Source of the DNA: an uncultured archaeon
GTDB lineage: Archaea; Nanobdellota; Nanobdellia; Woesearchaeales; CAIVOO01
Reading direction: 5' to 3'
Assembly: GCA_903907555.1 (NCBI GenBank)
Contig: CAIVOO010000126.1
Coordinates: 1 to 6,828, forward strand
Length of the DNA stretch: 6,828 bases
Position numbers and translations under genes: made by a program. Below, piece after piece: positions 1-5,487 of this stretch. Each line of letters starts with the position of its first letter. Position 1 is the first letter of the stretch. The notes beneath the pieces were generated by a model. The model was not told where the DNA came from. It saw nothing but the letters and a program-made list of their open reading frames with translations, and did no database searches.

Positions 1-343
1 ACTGGTCCAGGAGCTCAAGGTCCTCTTTTTCAATCTCATCAGGCACGCAAAGATAGCCCAAGGCTGCCTGCGCTGCATCATGGTCATGCACTTCATAGCC
101 TTTTTTGAGAATAAGCGCTTTTGCGCAGTATAGCATTGAGTAATAGGATATGGTTATTGCCCAATAGTTCCAGTGCAGTTTCTTTGGCTCTCCCTCTTTC
201 GGAGTAATATCCTTGTGGTGTTTTGCTATTTGAAGGCTGTTTTCTCCTTTATCCAGGAAGAGCTTAATCTTGAACGTATTTGCTGATTTGGTGATGCGCC
301 CTTTCCGCAAGAATTCATTAAATTGGCTTTTGTAATCATCCAT
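1..343 (-). CDS. HEPN-domain protein, C-terminus outside window (candidate toxin of HEPN/MNT pair)
   Basis: Only the first 114 codons are present; the frame stays open to base 1, so the C-terminus is missing. The start is the ATG at 343-341, which overlaps the end of the upstream MNT gene by 8 nt. A purine-rich GGGGGTG at 358-352 lies 8 nt before it and can serve as ribosome binding site. Residues about 57-90 contain a helix of the type SYYSMLYCAKALILKKGYE followed by HDHDAA. This resembles the central helix of HEPN proteins of the UPF0332/PF05168 kind, where an aromatic YYxM helix precedes ALL..KGY and then a His. The R-x4-6-H RNase motif of HEPN toxins is not visible here and would be expected further along. 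In known HEPN/MNT modules the HEPN protein is the RNase toxin and the MNT protein neutralises it by nucleotidylation. That role here is inferred from gene order and family resemblance. Confidence 0.72.
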   Translation of the reverse strand, partial: MDDYKSQFNEFLRKGRITKSANTFKIKLFLDKGENSLQIAKHHKDITPKEGEPKKLHWNYWAITISYYSMLYCAKALILKKGYEVHDHDAAQAALGYLCVPDEIEKEDLELLDQ

Positions 344-905
344 TTAAAACGCACCCCCAGAAGCTTTCTGGGTTTTGGAGAATGATGTGCCCTTTCAGGG
401 CTTGCTTGACTATATTCTCATTTTTTTCTTGAAGCATTTCTCTGAATTCAGACTTTGTAATAAAAACAGGATTGATTTTCTTCCTGAACAAAAGCTCATA
501 CTTTGTGAAAGAGATTGTTTTTTCACCATTTTTATTTATGACAAGCAAATCAATATCAGACGATTCTTTTTCATTTCCTTTCGCATAGCTTCCGAATAGC
601 ACCACTGAATCCTTTGTTTGTAATTCTGATGCAATCTTGCTTATGATTGGCTGCTTCTTGAGGAATTCTTTCTTTTCTTCATCAGAGCTTATCGTCAAGT
701 ATGACCTGATTGCAGGGTTTTCTGTGCTTAATGATATGGTCTTTGATTTTCCTACATCCTGTATTCTTACCAAGTCTTTCATTTTCTGGATTGTCCTGTA
801 AAAAGTTGCGTAAGGCACTTTTACCAGCTTGCTAAGCTCGTGCATGGTAAATGACCTGCCTAAGTTCTTTCCCAGGTAATTGAGTATTTTTAGTTTGTTA
901 TCCAT
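336..905 (-). CDS. HTH-MNT nucleotidyltransferase (candidate antitoxin of HEPN/MNT pair)
   Basis: A 189-residue protein with two parts. Residues about 1-60 look like a winged helix-turn-helix (FTMHELSKLVKVPYATFYRT followed by a basic turn). Residues about 95-180 form a minimal nucleotidyltransferase domain. The signature GSYAKG at 105-110 followed by SDIDLL at 116-121 fits G-S-X10-D-X-D exactly, with D117 and D119 as metal ligands. In characterised HEPN/MNT pairs, proteins with this signature modify and inactivate the HEPN RNase. The fused HTH domain suggests the protein also represses its own operon, and an array of inverted half-sites lies directly over its start codon. The start at 905 sits about 31 bp after a TATA box, so the transcript is nearly leaderless. 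The downstream HEPN gene overlaps by 8 nt. The third acidic residue usual in this fold is not obvious; N145 occupies the likely place. Confidence 0.85.
   Translation of the reverse strand: MDNKLKILNYLGKNLGRSFTMHELSKLVKVPYATFYRTIQKMKDLVRIQDVGKSKTISLSTENPAIRSYLTISSDEEKKEFLKKQPIISKIASELQTKDSVVLFGSYAKGNEKESSDIDLLVINKNGEKTISFTKYELLFRKKINPVFITKSEFREMLQEKNENIVKQALKGHIILQNPESFWGCVLNG
356..372 (-). promoter_or_regulatory. Hairpin overlapping the HEPN ribosome binding site
   Basis: CCCAGAA at 356-362 and TTCTGGG at 366-372 form a perfect 7-bp inverted repeat with a 3-base loop, near the 3' end of the MNT reading frame. On the minus-strand mRNA, three of the five Gs of the GGGGGTG Shine-Dalgarno-like run (358-352) lie in this stem. 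The stem could therefore limit HEPN translation unless ribosomes translating the MNT frame melt it. The inverted repeat is seen directly; the regulatory role is inferred. Confidence 0.4.
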
Positions 906-924
906 TTTTGGATAATATTATCCA
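898..924. promoter_or_regulatory. Operator candidate: three TTATCCA/TGGATAA half-sites at the MNT start
   Basis: Three copies of a heptamer lie in alternating orientation: TTATCCA at 898-904, TGGATAA at 909-915 and TTATCCA at 918-924. The last two form a perfect 16-bp palindrome, TGGATAATATTATCCA at 909-924. The first copy overlaps the MNT start codon (905-903). The array sits where transcription should begin, just after the TATA box at 932-940, so a bound protein would block initiation. The HTH domain of the MNT protein is the obvious candidate ligand, which would make the operon autoregulated. Confidence 0.6.
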
Positions 925-929
925 TTTAT

Positions 930-946
930 GATATATAAATCTTTCT
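930..946 (-). promoter_or_regulatory. TATA box/BRE of the HEPN/MNT operon
   Basis: On the minus strand the sequence reads AGAAAGATTTATATATC. The TTTATATA box is centred about 31 bp before the ATG at 905, with a purine-rich BRE-like stretch just upstream. The predicted start of transcription is near 905-911, leaving almost no leader. Confidence 0.65.
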
Positions 947-974
947 GTGTTAAGAATCAATTTTCAACTATAAT

Positions 975-1001
975 AATTCGTGCTGTCCTAAACCAGACAA
1001 C
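975..1001. repeat. Dispersed element copy 1 (13-mer, 8-bp gap, hexamer)
   Basis: AATTCGTGCTGTC at 975-987 and GACAAC at 996-1001, separated by 8 bp, recur identically at 5461-5473 and 5482-5487. Both copies lie the same distance upstream of an identical TATATAAA on a minus-strand toxin-antitoxin promoter: the TATA octamer starts 43 bp from the 13-mer in each. The 13-mer's end and the hexamer are also partly complementary, so a weak hairpin is possible. An upstream regulator site is the most natural reading. Confidence 0.65.
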
Positions 1002-1027
1002 GTTATTTAACCATTATAGAATAGTAA

Positions 1028-1040
1028 TGTTTATAAGCCA
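1028..1040 (+). promoter_or_regulatory. TATA box of the RNase J-like operon
   Basis: TTTATAAG at 1030-1037 is centred about 26 bp before the ATG at 1060. This places transcription initiation at or next to the start codon and supports that start over an in-frame ATG 132 bp upstream. Confidence 0.65.
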
Positions 1041-1059
1041 ATTATATACAATCAATCAT

Positions 1060-2727
1060 ATGAGTTACGGACGGGGGGTTGGAGGAGTTGAGGTAACATT
1101 CTATGGAGGAGCCGGGACTATAGATTTGGGTGAGTTAGGCGGAATCCAATTACTAATCAACGACTTAATAAAAAAGTCAAAATTCATGTTCGATTACGGA
1201 CAGCCGCCTGACAGGACAAACACTTTCTATTCATTCCCTTACAGGATGAAGCAGTTTGAAATGGCGGAATTAGCAGAACGTTTAGGGCTTTACTATTCAA
1301 TGCCTAACCTGTTCAGGCATGATTTAGAAAATGCAAGAAAGCGTAAAACAAGAGAACTGCCTTTGGACGGAATACTTCTAAGCCATGCGCACTACGACCA
1401 CGCAGGAGGATTCTCATTAATAAGACATGACATGCCAATCTTCATGCATCCATATTCTCAATTACTTTTATATATCTGGCAGTACACAAGCGGAAGGACA
1501 ATCAACCAGTTTGTGGACGTCATCCAGCAGATGGCAAGGGCTCCGAAGAAATACGGAAAAGAAAAATACATTTCAGGAGAGGAAGCAGTCTTGCCGAGAG
1601 ACATCAGGCTTTTCGAATCACAACAGTTATTCCAGATAGGCGGGATGGACATAATGCCATACTTAGTCGACCATTCCTTGTTAGGCGCAAATGCTTTTGA
1701 CGCAAGAACATCAGAAGGGCGAGTTGCAATATCAGGAGACTTCAGGTCAAGGGGAAGAAGGCCTGAAGACACAAGAAAATTCCTCACAGCAGTAAAGGAT
1801 GCAGACTTCTTCTTTGTCGAAGGCTCATTGTTCCATTTCGACCATTACGGGACAGAAGAGGATGTGACAGATGTCGTGACAGAACTGTGCCAAGGAAAAG
1901 ACTTGGTTGCAATAACATATCCTCCGAGGGATTTGGACAGGATTCTCTCGTTATACAATGCCTGCGTAAGGACAGGAAGGATGCTTGTAATACCTCCTAA
2001 CCAGGCAAAGCTCCTGCAGGCATTCAACGGAACGAACGGCTATCCAAGACTTTCAAACAAGTACATCGGCGTATTGATGAAGCCGAAAGGAAAAGGCAGG
2101 GCAGAAGACGAGGATGAGGAATTCGAAGACTTAATAGATGGTGATTATTACAAATGGGAAAGGCCTTACCTGAAATACAAGAGATGGGATGCTGAAGAAG
2201 GCCATGCAGACAGGCCGACAAGGGTTTATCTTGAAGACATCGCACAAAATCAGGACAAGTTCATGCTTTATGTCGGGCAGGCAGACATGATAAGCTACTT
2301 CAACGCAATAAATCCAGGCCCTAACAGCCTGTACATACGCTCGCATCCAGGGCCGTGGACAAAGGAGATGGAAATACAGGAAGACCACATAATAACAATA
2401 CTGCAGCTTTTCGGGATGTACAGGGGGCCGCAGAAAGACTGTCTGGCTGAACTTTACCTAGAAGGGAGAAAGCGAACATTATTTTCAAAAGGAACGCCAA
2501 TTGTCCACAAGATGCATCAAGTCCACATGACAGGGCATCACAACAGGGACGAGACGAGAGAATTAATTTCAGAGTTAAACGATGACATGATAATAGTCCC
2601 ATACCATTCAATGCATCCGATAGATTTCGTGAATGATGTTGCAAAAGGGAAGCTGGTATTCATACCGATGGCAAGACAGACTTACACATTACAGGAGATA
2701 AGGGAAAATGCAAGACGAGCCGCCTAA
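1060..2727 (+). CDS. RNase J-like beta-CASP metallo-beta-lactamase nuclease
   Basis: A 555-residue protein of the beta-CASP branch of the metallo-beta-lactamase fold. The N-terminus FYGGAGTIDLGELGGIQLLI resembles the GG.GEIGG opening of RNase J. Zinc-binding motifs follow in order: H109-A-H111-Y-D113-H114, VDHS with H205, and GD at 226-227. E254 (FVEGS) fits beta-CASP motif A, H493 (MTGHH) motif B and H516 (VPYHS) motif C, so the active site looks complete. Residues about 343-362 hold a highly charged insert (KPKGKGRAEDEDEEFEDLID). No KH domains are present, which argues against aCPSF1. Family members degrade or process RNA (RNase J, CPSF) or DNA (SNM1/Artemis); which applies here cannot be read from the sequence. 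The start at 1060 was chosen because of the TATA box 26 bp before it and because upstream residues lack family similarity. The next gene overlaps it by 20 nt, implying coupled translation. Confidence 0.85.
   Translation: MSYGRGVGGVEVTFYGGAGTIDLGELGGIQLLINDLIKKSKFMFDYGQPPDRTNTFYSFPYRMKQFEMAELAERLGLYYSMPNLFRHDLENARKRKTRELPLDGILLSHAHYDHAGGFSLIRHDMPIFMHPYSQLLLYIWQYTSGRTINQFVDVIQQMARAPKKYGKEKYISGEEAVLPRDIRLFESQQLFQIGGMDIMPYLVDHSLLGANAFDARTSEGRVAISGDFRSRGRRPEDTRKFLTAVKDADFFFVEGSLFHFDHYGTEEDVTDVVTELCQGKDLVAITYPPRDLDRILSLYNACVRTGRMLVIPPNQAKLLQAFNGTNGYPRLSNKYIGVLMKPKGKGRAEDEDEEFEDLIDGDYYKWERPYLKYKRWDAEEGHADRPTRVYLEDIAQNQDKFMLYVGQADMISYFNAINPGPNSLYIRSHPGPWTKEMEIQEDHIITILQLFGMYRGPQKDCLAELYLEGRKRTLFSKGTPIVHKMHQVHMTGHHNRDETRELISELNDDMIIVPYHSMHPIDFVNDVAKGKLVFIPMARQTYTLQEIRENARRAA
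2693..2698 (+). promoter_or_regulatory. Internal Shine-Dalgarno of the RecB-like gene
   Basis: AGGAGA lies 9 nt before the ATG at 2708, inside the last codons of the RNase J-like gene. It supports that overlapping start and gives the downstream gene its own ribosome entry within a shared mRNA. Confidence 0.55.
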
Positions 2728-4180
2728 AAATCTGGAAGAAGCAATAATATCAGACAGCGATTTAGTTTTGTACTCGCGATGCCCTTACGCTTTCTACCTG
2801 CAGAGATTAGAAGGAAAAACAAAAATTCCGACAGGCGGGACAGCAGCACAGGTATTATTCTTCCTGGAAAAAAGAAAAAAACTCTTCAATGTCAGGGATA
2901 AAAAAATAGGTATTTTGTTCGACAACCAGAGAAGAGCAGGAAAATACCTGCATCACATAGAAAAAATGAGCAGGGAGGAGCTTGCGGCATACATGCCGTT
3001 CAAAGACGCAAAATCATTCGGCGGAAGCCTGAAAGGAAAATGGGCGACAATCACGCAAAGGAATATTTTTCACAACAATCCAATCTACTGGAATTTTGCA
3101 CGAGAACATATGAAGCTGGGAGCTGACCTGAAGAAAGCAGGGGCAAACTATTACCAGTTCATCATCAGCAACGGAGCTCCTGTGATGGGACTCATAGATA
3201 AGCAGAGGACTGTGATGTTCGAAGGGCAGCACTTCAAGATAAAAATCCCTGAAATAAGAGTGAAGCATGATTCAGGATTCGAAATAGTGATTGACAATCC
3301 ATCGCTTTACAGCTTCAAGGGAGAGGCGACAGGAAAGACAACAAATGCAAACCTGCAGGAGTCTGCAATCATAACATTGAGCATGTACGGTTTCAGCAAG
3401 CTTCTTAGAAAATATCCTGTGACATATCTTCCAAAACTGAATGCTCCTTTAGAGTTCTGGGACTTTTTGGAAAATGACGACGGGATAATACTGCAGAATC
3501 TCGGATTCAGGCATATCAATCTTTCAAAGAACACAATCGATGAGACAGCAAGGACAGATGATGATTTGGATGCATTGAGATATTTGATAGCTGATTTCAC
3601 AGCAGGCATTGCGAAAGAGCGATTCGAGCCGAACAGGAAGGCCTGCCACAGCTGCAGGTACAATATTTTGGGCATTAACGGAAAGCCTGTCTGCGGCTCA
3701 AGAAACACAAACGCATCACTGGCTGTCCCGAGCCACTATTTCCTCGGAGACAACTTCAGGATAGAGGAAAATGCATCAGGAAACAACATAAGCCTTGTCG
3801 GAATTGTCGACAGGCACGACACAATAAAAATAGGCGGAACTTTCGAGGACATTACAGCCTCTCATCAGGTTGGAATCTACAGAATCAACATTGCAGAATT
3901 CAAGGATTCAATGAAAGCAAGTTCGCATTATAATTCTGACATTTACGGCACAGTCTACAAGAAAGGCGAAAGCTTTGAAACATCAATGATGTCAAAGCTT
4001 GATGAAGTGCTGCAGAGGATAGCTGATGAAAAGCAAAAAACAATGTACCATGCTGTGCATTTCGAAAGGGACTTCAACAAGGCAGGGAAGATGAGAAGCA
4101 GGAAAAGGCTTGCACAGCTTGGCTATGCAGAAGCCAATGGCGGGAAGTTTGAGAAGCATTACAGCCCTGCAAATATTTAA
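2708..4180 (+). CDS. RecB/AddB/Cas4-like PD-(D/E)XK-related protein with four candidate Fe-S cysteines
   Basis: A 490-residue protein. Residues 15-35 (SDSDLVLYSRCPYAFYLQRL) match the opening of RecB-type nucleases of the Cas4, AddB and PDDEXK_1 groups, where S.L..Y..CP..FYL carries the first Fe-S cysteine (C25). The other three are at C313-x2-C316-x12-C329, in the relative place of the C-terminal cluster ligands of Cas4/AddB. Between them, G-L-I-D164 could be the first active-site Asp and SFK (K204) with Q217 the later motifs, but the usual acidic residue two before the Lys is Ser. The nuclease may therefore be degenerate or use a shifted residue. Residues about 335-490 form an extra C-terminal region I do not recognise. 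The gene overlaps the beta-CASP nuclease gene by 20 nt and should be made together with it. Binding or cutting of nucleic acid is inferred from the family; the substrate is unknown. Confidence 0.6.
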   Translation: MQDEPPKNLEEAIISDSDLVLYSRCPYAFYLQRLEGKTKIPTGGTAAQVLFFLEKRKKLFNVRDKKIGILFDNQRRAGKYLHHIEKMSREELAAYMPFKDAKSFGGSLKGKWATITQRNIFHNNPIYWNFAREHMKLGADLKKAGANYYQFIISNGAPVMGLIDKQRTVMFEGQHFKIKIPEIRVKHDSGFEIVIDNPSLYSFKGEATGKTTNANLQESAIITLSMYGFSKLLRKYPVTYLPKLNAPLEFWDFLENDDGIILQNLGFRHINLSKNTIDETARTDDDLDALRYLIADFTAGIAKERFEPNRKACHSCRYNILGINGKPVCGSRNTNASLAVPSHYFLGDNFRIEENASGNNISLVGIVDRHDTIKIGGTFEDITASHQVGIYRINIAEFKDSMKASSHYNSDIYGTVYKKGESFETSMMSKLDEVLQRIADEKQKTMYHAVHFERDFNKAGKMRSRKRLAQLGYAEANGGKFEKHYSPANI

Positions 4181-4184
4181 ATAA
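4173..4184 (+). promoter_or_regulatory. TATA box of the pilin-like gene
   Basis: TTTAAATA at 4176-4183 is centred 27 bp before the ATG at 4207 and overlaps the stop codon of the RecB-like gene. No Shine-Dalgarno precedes the ATG, which fits leaderless expression from this promoter. Confidence 0.5.
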
Positions 4185-4206
4185 TAGATGAATAACTGAA
4201 ACAATA

Positions 4207-4923
4207 ATGGGCAAAAGAGGGCAGGTGTGGATTTCGGCAGTTCTTTTCATATTGATTATATCGCTTGTGATGGTTCTAGTCTTGGAAGCGATAACTCCTA
4301 TAATAGAAAGCATGAGGGACAAGTCTGTATTCGTAAGGGAAAGGGATTCCATGCTTAGTGTCGGGCAGTATATTAGAGATGTAAGTGTCGAAGGGCAGGG
4401 CTCGCAAAGGGTTGTGCCGATAGAAATACAGAAAGGCGGGCTGCTCATAGCGGATAATTCCTTGGCATGGAGCATGGAGACAGAAGCAAATATACTAGAG
4501 CCGCGTGCGGTATCAAGAATGGGAGACTTGACATTGACTTTGAACGGCGATGTGAAAGCTTACGAGACAAACACATCAATAGCCTTGGAAAATTCTTATG
4601 TAAAATTCGTTTTCAACAGGACAGGCACAGAAAGCAATTATTCTGCATTAATCACGACAGGCTTGATATTGAATGCATCATTCAAGAAAAGCGGAAGCTG
4701 GGTGACTGTCAACAGTCCTGGATATGATTTCTATGTCAATGACCAGACTGCAACAAGGGCTGGAAACGGATATACAAAATTAGTCGAGGCAGGAAACTCA
4801 ATGGGCTCTGGCTCAGTTATTGCGCACATAAACTCTTCAGAAGCAGAATATGATTTGACATTCACATTGGAAGCAAGGGCTGATTACATGAGAGTGAAGG
4901 TCACGAATCTGCTGATTAGCTAA
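4207..4923 (+). CDS. Type IV pilin-like secreted protein
   Basis: A 238-residue protein starting MGKRGQVWISAVLFILIISL. A short basic leader (K3, R4) followed by G-Q and a single hydrophobic helix at about 7-29 is the class III signal layout of archaeal type IV pilins, where prepilin peptidase cuts near the G-Q. The helix would anchor the protein in the membrane or a filament. The glutamate found at position 5 of many mature pilins is absent. The rest (about 40-238) is polar and beta-rich, with five N-x-S/T sequons (N122, N137, N144, N156, N209), consistent with a glycosylated extracellular domain. No specific family is recognised beyond the N-terminus. A TATA box 27 bp upstream suggests a separate transcript from the nuclease pair. 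Its stop codon interlocks with that of the convergent RelE-like gene (4-nt overlap), so the original C-terminus may have been longer. Confidence 0.7.
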   Translation: MGKRGQVWISAVLFILIISLVMVLVLEAITPIIESMRDKSVFVRERDSMLSVGQYIRDVSVEGQGSQRVVPIEIQKGGLLIADNSLAWSMETEANILEPRAVSRMGDLTLTLNGDVKAYETNTSIALENSYVKFVFNRTGTESNYSALITTGLILNASFKKSGSWVTVNSPGYDFYVNDQTATRAGNGYTKLVEAGNSMGSGSVIAHINSSEAEYDLTFTLEARADYMRVKVTNLLIS

Positions 4924-5168
4924 TTGTAGATGTTCTTTCTATGTCCTAGTCTAATCACCAGTATCAAGAGCTTTGTTTCTTTTATGTCTATTATTACTCT
5001 ATAATCTCCTACGCGTAATCTATATGCAGTATCGCCGACAAGCCTTTGGACATAGTGGTATGGATTGAATTTTATCCTTTCAAGAACGCCTTCAATCCTC
5101 TCCCGAGAGTTAGCATCCAAATCATGAAGCTGTTTATTGGCTAACTGCGTGAATTCAATGGCGTACAT
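4920..5168 (-). CDS. RelE/ParE-family toxin
   Basis: An 82-residue protein of typical RelE/ParE-superfamily length. It opens YAIEFTQLANKQLHDLD, a beta strand followed by helices as in this family. It carries the diagnostic core AYRLRVGDYRVIID (residues 48-61) and the end VIRLGHRKNIY (71-81). Conserved residues visible are R50, R52, G54, D55, Y56 and R57 in the core and R73, H76 and R77 near the end, which is the archaeal aRelE arrangement. Characterised archaeal RelE proteins cut mRNA at the ribosome, whereas ParE relatives act on gyrase; the RelE role is favoured on sequence. The gene overlaps the antitoxin gene upstream by 14 nt, the usual coupled order of antitoxin first. Its stop overlaps the pilin-like gene's stop on the other strand. 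Confidence 0.88.
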   Translation of the reverse strand: MYAIEFTQLANKQLHDLDANSRERIEGVLERIKFNPYHYVQRLVGDTAYRLRVGDYRVIIDIKETKLLILVIRLGHRKNIYN

Positions 5169-5394
5169 TTCTCATCATCTTCAGCTGCCTCTTGACTTCT
5201 TCGAAAGGTATAGTCTTTCCTTCCTTAATCTCTTTTCTTGACTGGGCCATGTCCCTTTTTGTCTGCTCGTTTACTTCCATGGTATCCTCTATTAATCCCC
5301 AGATTACGTCTTCGTAGCTCTCGTCATTGAACATTTTCATGCTTTTCAGCTTGTTCAGCAGATCGCTGCTTACTTGGATGGTTGTTGTTGCCAT
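5155..5394 (-). CDS. Antitoxin of RelE-type module, ribbon-helix-helix-like
   Basis: A 79-residue protein starting MATTTIQVSSDLLNKLKSMK. The short beta strand TTIQVS followed by helices with ESYEDVI is typical of small archaeal antitoxins with a ribbon-helix-helix DNA-binding N-terminus. The C-terminus (about 50-72, QSRKEIKEGKTIPFEEVKRQ) resembles the toxin-wrapping segment found in archaeal RelB/VapB-type proteins. The ATG at 5394 is preferred over one 21 nt upstream because the TATA box at 5418-5425 is centred 27 bp before it, so the upstream ATG would lie outside the transcript. The toxin gene follows with a 14-nt overlap. Repression of its own promoter by the antitoxin, alone or with the toxin, is the normal arrangement; candidate sites lie between TATA and ATG. 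Confidence 0.82.
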   Translation of the reverse strand: MATTTIQVSSDLLNKLKSMKMFNDESYEDVIWGLIEDTMEVNEQTKRDMAQSRKEIKEGKTIPFEEVKRQLKMMRNVRH

Positions 5395-5417
5395 AGCTTC
5401 TATATAGAGTTCCATAG
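5391..5417. promoter_or_regulatory. Operator candidate of the RelE-type module
   Basis: CCATAG occurs at 5391-5396 and again at 5412-5417, 21 bp apart or two helical turns. A 10-bp palindrome, TCTATATAGA at 5399-5408, lies between them. The stretch covers the interval from the TATA box to the start codon, where a ribbon-helix-helix antitoxin would be expected to bind. Confidence 0.35.
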
Positions 5418-5431
5418 TATATAAACCTTTC
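5416..5431 (-). promoter_or_regulatory. TATA box/BRE of the RelE-type operon
   Basis: On the minus strand GGAAAGGTTTATATAC contains TTTATATA (5425-5418), centred 27 bp before the ATG at 5394, behind a purine-rich BRE-like stretch. The octamer is identical to that of the HEPN/MNT promoter. Confidence 0.7.
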
Positions 5432-5460
5432 CAAGAATTGTGTGATTTTCAAACTTTATA

Positions 5461-5487
5461 AATTCGTGCTGTCTGGATTAAGACAAC
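5461..5487. repeat. Dispersed element copy 2 (13-mer, 8-bp gap, hexamer)
   Basis: This is the second copy of the element at 975-1001, in the same orientation, with the 13-mer at 5461-5473 and GACAAC at 5482-5487. It lies upstream of the RelE-type promoter and runs into the last codons of the methyltransferase-kinase gene. On the minus-strand RNA, 5488-5481 and 5474-5467 can pair over 8 bp with one G-U, placing that gene's TAA in a 6-base loop. A role as terminator or processing hairpin is therefore also possible. Confidence 0.6.

Noticed and set aside
375..599. Plus-strand open frame of 74 codons opposite the MNT gene
   Set aside because: It lies antisense to a gene with a clear nucleotidyltransferase signature and has no recognisable features or promoter.
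928..1059. Upstream in-frame extension of the RNase J-like protein by 44 codons from an ATG at 928
   Set aside because: The extension has no family similarity, crosses the TATA box at 1030-1037 and both divergent control elements, and the transcript should begin near 1060.
1060..2727. Calling the beta-CASP protein aCPSF1 (FttA) or rnj outright
   Set aside because: It has no N-terminal KH domains as in aCPSF1, and it is longer than typical archaeal RNase J with a charged insert, so a specific name is not justified.
2708..4180. Calling the RecB-like gene a CRISPR Cas4
   Set aside because: There is no cas1, cas2 or repeat array in the window, the protein is more than twice Cas4 length, and the active site does not match cleanly.
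5395..5415. Seven extra N-terminal residues on the antitoxin from an ATG at 5415
   Set aside because: That ATG lies only a few bases after the TATA box, upstream of the expected transcription start; the MATTTIQVS start fits the family.
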